DNA of 33,496 nucleotides from Pseudomonadota bacterium (GTDB taxonomy: Bacteria; Pseudomonadota; Gammaproteobacteria; Xanthomonadales; SZUA-36). Shown piece by piece: positions 29,061 to 33,496 of the stretch. Each line of letters begins with the position of its first letter. Within the stretch, counting starts at the first letter, position 1. The stretch lies in assembly GCA_022565025.1 (NCBI GenBank), contig JADFKH010000005.1, positions 1 through 33,496 of the forward strand, given 5' to 3'. A model generated the notes under the pieces. It was not told the DNA's origin. It did no database searches and worked only from the letters and a program-made list of their open reading frames with translations. Made by a program: the position numbers and the translations under genes.

Positions 29061-29849
29061 TCAGTTTGTTTCTGGGCTGTCTGTGTGCTCTGGGGAAGCG
29101 AGCTCATTGGCCGCAAGTTCCTCAGCCCTTTCATCGGCCGCAAGGTCCAGGTCATCTGTTTTATATCGCGAATCCGAGCGAATTACCCGGGGAACCAGTA
29201 CCCGGGACTCAATCTCGACCGGTTCGTAAACGACGCGCTTTTTCCGGCTGTCGTAGCGCACCGCCACGTTGCCGATCAAGGGGAAATCCTTGCGGAATGG
29301 ATGTCCGGTAAAACCGTAATCGGTCAGGATCCTCCGCAGGTCGGGATGTCCCTCGAAAACGATACCGAACAGGTCGAAAGCTTCCCTTTCATACCAGTTT
29401 ACTGAATTCCAGATTTCCACCAGCGAAGGCACAATCGGCATGCCCTCGTCGGGGGCGAAACATTGAATTCTGAGACGCTTGTTGTGCTTGAATGAAAGCA
29501 GGTGAGCGACGATACCAAACCGTTGTTCGACCTGATCCGCTTCGGGACGGTCAGCCCAGTCAAACCGGCCGGGGCCCAGGTTGCCGACTACACCCCTGCT
29601 GTAACCCTCGGAACTGGCTTGCTCAGTCTCCCATTCGGACTGGCCGTAACCCAGGTAATCGACACCGCATAGATCGGTCAACTGCTCGTAACTGAAGTCT
29701 TCTTCGTCTCGCAGGGCCCGACAGACTTCCAGCCAGTGCTCCACATCGATATCCAGCGACATGATGCCGGACTGAGTTGCACCAACGGTGACAGAGTCAC
29801 CAAAACGACTGATAAAAAGTTCCGCAACTGTTTTTGGCGTGTCGCTCAT
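29061..29849 (-). CDS. nuoC: NADH-quinone oxidoreductase subunit C
   Basis: [40 protein letters not shown]. Confidence 0.97.
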   Translation of the reverse strand: MSDTPKTVAELFISRFGDSVTVGATQSGIMSLDIDVEHWLEVCRALRDEEDFSYEQLTDLCGVDYLGYGQSEWETEQASSEGYSRGVVGNLGPGRFDWADRPEADQVEQRFGIVAHLLSFKHNKRLRIQCFAPDEGMPIVPSLVEIWNSVNWYEREAFDLFGIVFEGHPDLRRILTDYGFTGHPFRKDFPLIGNVAVRYDSRKKRVVYEPVEIESRVLVPRVIRSDSRYKTDDLDLAADERAEELAANELASPEHTDSPETN

Positions 29850-29853
29850 GCGA

Positions 29854-30387
29854 TCACCTGGCGATGGTGGATTCGCGACGAATTTTCGCTTGCAGTTGGA
29901 GAATGCCGTAAATCAGTGCTTCCGCTGTCGGAGGACAGCCCGGCACGTACACATCAACCGGAACTATCCGGTCACAACCACGCGTAACGGAATAGGCATA
30001 GTGATAATAACCACCTCCGTTGGCACAGGATCCCATTGAAATTACCCACTTGGGGTTGGGCATCTGGTCGTAAACCTTGCGCAGGGCCGGCGCCATCTTG
30101 TTGGTCAGCGTACCGGCCACGATCATCACGTCGGATTGGCGTGGGCTGGGACGGAAGATCACGCCAAATCGATCGAGGTCATAACGCGCGGCTCCGGCTT
30201 GCATCATTTCCACGGCACAGCATGCCAGCCCAAAAGTCATCGGCCACATGGAACCGGTGCGAGCCCAGTTAATCAGCGCGTCCAGCGTGGTGGTGACCAT
30301 GCCCCGGTCCAGCAGCGGATTTTGATCAGCGCCGGGACGAAGAATATCGTCGACCACCCCCAATGGGGTGGGATTGTTCATTCCCAT
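29854..30387 (-). CDS. nuoB: NADH-quinone oxidoreductase subunit B
   Basis: [17 protein letters not shown]...[22 protein letters not shown]; start MGMNNP. Confidence 0.97.
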   Translation of the reverse strand: MGMNNPTPLGVVDDILRPGADQNPLLDRGMVTTTLDALINWARTGSMWPMTFGLACCAVEMMQAGAARYDLDRFGVIFRPSPRQSDVMIVAGTLTNKMAPALRKVYDQMPNPKWVISMGSCANGGGYYHYAYSVTRGCDRIVPVDVYVPGCPPTAEALIYGILQLQAKIRRESTIAR

Positions 30388-30746
30388 TCCAAGGCTCCTT
30401 TTTTCCACAGGTAGATAAACCCGACAACAAGTTCCAGTACAAAGACAATCATCGCAAGCAGGCCAAAGGCACCCAGTTCATCCAGAACCAGTGCCCAGGG
30501 TATGAAAAAGGTGATTTCGAGGTCGAAAATAATAAACAGGATTGCAACCAGGTAATAACGGACGTCGAACTGGGAACGTGTGTCCTCGAAAGCCTCGAAA
30601 CCGCATTCATAAGGAGAGTTTTTTTCGCTGTCGGCCTCTCTGGGGCCAAGCAGCCCGCCAAGAATCCCGCCGGTAACGAGTAGTGCTACGCCCAGCACGA
30701 TGGATATGACGATAAAAACCAGAACCGGAAAATATTCTGCGAGCAT
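30378..30746 (-). CDS. nuoA: NADH-quinone oxidoreductase subunit A
   Basis: [41 protein letters not shown]. Confidence 0.97.
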   Translation of the reverse strand: MLAEYFPVLVFIVISIVLGVALLVTGGILGGLLGPREADSEKNSPYECGFEAFEDTRSQFDVRYYLVAILFIIFDLEITFFIPWALVLDELGAFGLLAMIVFVLELVVGFIYLWKKGALEWE

Positions 30747-30812
30747 GGCAATATCACCTTGACGTAATACTCATCTCTCAAATCACGACGCCAACATCCA
30801 GCGTCATTAAAA

Positions 30813-30897
30813 TGGTGCCCAAGGCCGGACTCGAACCGGCACGGCTATCGCCACTACCCCCTCAAGATAGCGTGTCTACCAATTCCACCACTTGGGC
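30813..30897 (-). tRNA. tRNA-Leu (anticodon GAG), CCA encoded
   Basis: Minus strand GCCCAAG...GGTAGACACG-CTATC-TTGAGGG-GGTAG...GCCGG-TTCGAGT-CCGGC-CTTGGGC-ACCA; acceptor, anticodon and T stems pair; long variable arm (type II). Confidence 0.95.
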
Positions 30898-30915
30898 CGG
30901 TTCGGCGCCCCCCGA

Positions 30916-31437
30916 TCAGTAACCTTCTGTATCCGGTTCTTCACCGTCAGAGCCGCCTGCGACGGTGTCCAGCATGGGTAGATCCCCTGGTAAATCATTA
31001 AGTGTACTGCTGGTCTGGACCCCATAGCCGTCGACCGTGTCTGCAGCTGTATCCATGAATGGCAGGTCGGATTCCACTGAATCGTCAGCACCGTTGGATA
31101 CCTCCGCATCGCTAGCCCCCACATCATTTACAATGACCGGCGTTACCTGAGTCTGGCCCTGAGTCTGATCTGCACCCACGACTCCAAGGTCGTTTTCAGG
31201 CAAGGCCGTTGTGCGGGACACCATGACGGCCATGACCAGGCTAATGGTACAGAACAGCGCGGACAGCACCCAGGTGGTCCGGCTAAGAAAGTTGCCGGCA
31301 CCCCTGGCGCCAAACACTGTTCCCGAAGCACCACTTCCAAAAGCGGCCCCGGCCGTTGCGCCCGGTCCCTTTTGAATCAATATGAATGCAACCATTGAGA
31401 CAGCGATCAATACGTGAAAAATATTTAATGCCTGCAT
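30916..31437 (-). CDS. secG: Preprotein translocase subunit SecG with extended acidic C-terminus
   Basis: MQALNIFHVLIAVSMVAFILIQKGPGATAGAAFGSGASGTVFGARGAGNFLSRTTW; located between tpiA and tRNA-Leu. Confidence 0.93.
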   Translation of the reverse strand: MQALNIFHVLIAVSMVAFILIQKGPGATAGAAFGSGASGTVFGARGAGNFLSRTTWVLSALFCTISLVMAVMVSRTTALPENDLGVVGADQTQGQTQVTPVIVNDVGASDAEVSNGADDSVESDLPFMDTAADTVDGYGVQTSSTLNDLPGDLPMLDTVAGGSDGEEPDTEGY

Positions 31438-31463
31438 AAAAAATCCATCTAGCCAAGAAGCGC

Positions 31464-32216
31464 TCAGGCAGCAGCATCGCGAATCGCGAGGAAGTCTGCA
31501 GCCGTTAGCGAAGCGCCTCCAACCAGCCCGCCGTCTATATCTTCCCGGGCAAATAAATCGGCGGCATTGGAACCGTTCACGCTGCCGCCGTACAAAATAT
31601 GTATATGACTGCCTATTATACCATCCTGTGCACTGATTTTCTTACGTATGAATGCATGAACGGCCTGAGCCTGTTCCGGCGTCGCGGTTTTGCCGGTTCC
31701 GATGGCCCACACGGGCTCATAGGCAATCACGGCACGTCCAAATGCCCCGATCCCACTGCCTTGTAAAACCGCATCCAGCTGGCGTTCCACCACGGATTCG
31801 GTCTGCCCGTTTTCCCTTTCTGCCAATGTTTCTCCGACACACAGCACCGGTTCCAGGCCACAGCGATGTGCGGCTGCAAACCGCATGGCGACATCTTTGT
31901 CACTTTCAGCAAACAGGGCACGGCGCTCAGAATGACCCACCAGCACATAGCGGCAATCAAAATCAACCAGCATGCCAGCGGAAATATCTCCGGTGTATGC
32001 GCCCCGTTCTGCCGGGTTCAGATTCTGGGCTCCCCAGGAAATATTGCTGTCCTTCAGCAACGCCTGGGCCTGCGCCAGGTAAGGGAACGGCGGAAACACG
32101 GCCATATCAACCGGACTCTCCTGCTGCGAGGCAACCAGCAGTTCGTTTAACAGCGACTCAACCATATCCGTGGAGCCGTGCATTTTCCAATTTCCAGCAA
32201 GCAGTATTCTTCGCAT
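31464..32216 (-). CDS. tpiA: Triosephosphate isomerase
   Basis: MRRILLAGNWKMHGS, VLVGHSERRALF, VIAYEPVWAIGTGKTATPEQ, ILYGGSVNGSNAADLF. Confidence 0.97.
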   Translation of the reverse strand: MRRILLAGNWKMHGSTDMVESLLNELLVASQQESPVDMAVFPPFPYLAQAQALLKDSNISWGAQNLNPAERGAYTGDISAGMLVDFDCRYVLVGHSERRALFAESDKDVAMRFAAAHRCGLEPVLCVGETLAERENGQTESVVERQLDAVLQGSGIGAFGRAVIAYEPVWAIGTGKTATPEQAQAVHAFIRKKISAQDGIIGSHIHILYGGSVNGSNAADLFAREDIDGGLVGGASLTAADFLAIRDAAA

Positions 32217-32336
32217 AAAATGATCCCTTGGGTCGCGCGCAAGCATAACCATGAAGCATGATTACCGCAAGACGTGGAAGACCGGAATTTGATACGGATC
32301 ATGCAATTCACATCAATCAGCGAGTGAACAATCTAG

Positions 32337-33161
32337 ATGAATACTGAGCAAAAAAAAGGCTGGGCCCTGGTCACAGGCGCCTCCGCCGGAATCGGCGAGG
32401 AGTTTTGCAATCAACTGGCCGCTCTGTCCTGGCCTGTGGTGCTGGTAGCACGGCGTAAAGACCGCCTCAATCTACTCGCCGATCGCCTGGCCAAGGAGCA
32501 CGGTGTCGAATGCCGCTGTTACCCCTTTGACCTGGCCTTGCCCGATGCCATCGAAAAGCTGTGCGCAGCGCTTGAAACCGATGCCATCGAAATTGAATTT
32601 CTGGTGAACAATGCAGGATACGGAGTAGCGGGAACATTTACCGAGCCGAGCTGGCAAACCCATGCCGATTCTCTGCGGGTCATGCTTGGCTCTGTATGCG
32701 AGTTAACCTGGCGTTTGTTGCCGGGAATGCAGCGAAGACGGCGGGGGTTTGTGGTCAACGTAGCATCGCTTGCCGGCCTGGTTTCAGGCTCGGCCAGGCA
32801 CACTTTGTATGGCGCCACCAAGGCCTTCCTGATCCGGTTTTCCGAGTCTCTTGCCATGGAAAATCTGGACACAGGCGTGTCAGTATCAGCGCTGTGCCCG
32901 GGGTTCACTTACTCGGAGTTTCACGATGTCCTTGGCAACCGCGAAATGACCAGCGAAATGGCTTCCTACATGTGGATGAACGCGGATGAAGTGGTGCGGT
33001 TCGCCATTGTCTCTGTCATGAAACAGGCTCCCCTGGTAGTTGCGGTTCCCGGCCGCGTCAACCGGTTTATCGCAACACTGGTCAGGTTGATGCCACGAAA
33101 AATGGCTCTTGCCTTCATTCAACGACATTCCAAAGGGTATCGTGCCGAGGATGGGCATTAG
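32337..33161 (+). CDS. SDR-family NAD(P)-dependent oxidoreductase
   Basis: ALVTGASAGIGEEFCNQLA, LVNNAGYGVAG, catalytic YGATKAF. Confidence 0.92.
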   Translation: MNTEQKKGWALVTGASAGIGEEFCNQLAALSWPVVLVARRKDRLNLLADRLAKEHGVECRCYPFDLALPDAIEKLCAALETDAIEIEFLVNNAGYGVAGTFTEPSWQTHADSLRVMLGSVCELTWRLLPGMQRRRRGFVVNVASLAGLVSGSARHTLYGATKAFLIRFSESLAMENLDTGVSVSALCPGFTYSEFHDVLGNREMTSEMASYMWMNADEVVRFAIVSVMKQAPLVVAVPGRVNRFIATLVRLMPRKMALAFIQRHSKGYRAEDGH

Positions 33162-33234
33162 CCCACATATTGCTTGCGCCTTGACGGGACCCTTTGCGCC
33201 TGCAACGTAGTCACCCGGCAAGAGTTTACAAGCC

Positions 33235-33495
33235 CTATTCCATCAACTGTGCAAAGAACCCGATTTCCTCTGCAGTCCGCCTGCCGATTTTGCATTGTTT
33301 GAGCGACCGGGGCATCTTGGAAACGACTGAACTTAATGGAATTTTGCCGCCCATGATTTCAGCACGCTGTTGCGGAAACAGTGGCTGCTGGTTCGGATTT
33401 GCAAACCCAAAGGGGTATTCGGGCTCTCCAGTGGTTCGGTTGTATTTCTGCGAACCAACCACCACATGCATTAATTCATGCGTAAAAATTACCAG
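33235..33495 (-). CDS. C-terminal part of an HExxH-containing putative metallopeptidase (5' end outside window)
   Basis: Frame open to the window edge: LVIFTHELMHVVVGSQKYNRTTGEPEYPFGFANPNQQPLFPQQRAEIMGG..., with zinc-binding-like HELMH. Confidence 0.5.
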   Translation of the reverse strand: MVIFTHELMHVVVGSQKYNRTTGEPEYPFGFANPNQQPLFPQQRAEIMGGKIPLSSVVSKMPRSLKQCKIGRRTAEEIGFFAQLME

Positions 33496-33496
33496 A

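Overview
Gammaproteobacterial-type chromosomal window with two halves. Right half (about 16.05-33.5 kb): a complete 14-gene minus-strand complex I operon (nuoA-N, nuoL carrying a 1-nt frameshift), preceded by tpiA, secG and tRNA-Leu(GAG), then an SDR gene and the C-terminal end of an HExxH protein. Left half (about 0-16 kb): accessory or catabolic genes, including a porin, two-component signalling genes, a three-gene TPP-enzyme/FAD-oxidase/aldehyde-dehydrogenase operon, a slipin-NfeD pair, a thioesterase, VOC, AhpD-like and ICMT-like genes, a DUF222-HNH endonuclease, an IS91-like remnant and a HicBA remnant. The main observation is that at least seven loci in the left half look like family members with a missing internal or terminal block (porin, histidine kinase, two receiver/kinase ORFs, HCCA-isomerase-like, CDGSH protein, IS91 transposase, HicA). 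The nuo half shows only a single-base indel. A second notable observation is a TPP enzyme whose conserved N-terminus precedes any ATG/GTG/TTG and appears to start at ATA, overlapping the upstream TAA stop. No CRISPR array, prophage or convincing new defence system was seen. All family calls are from motif recognition by eye, without database searches.
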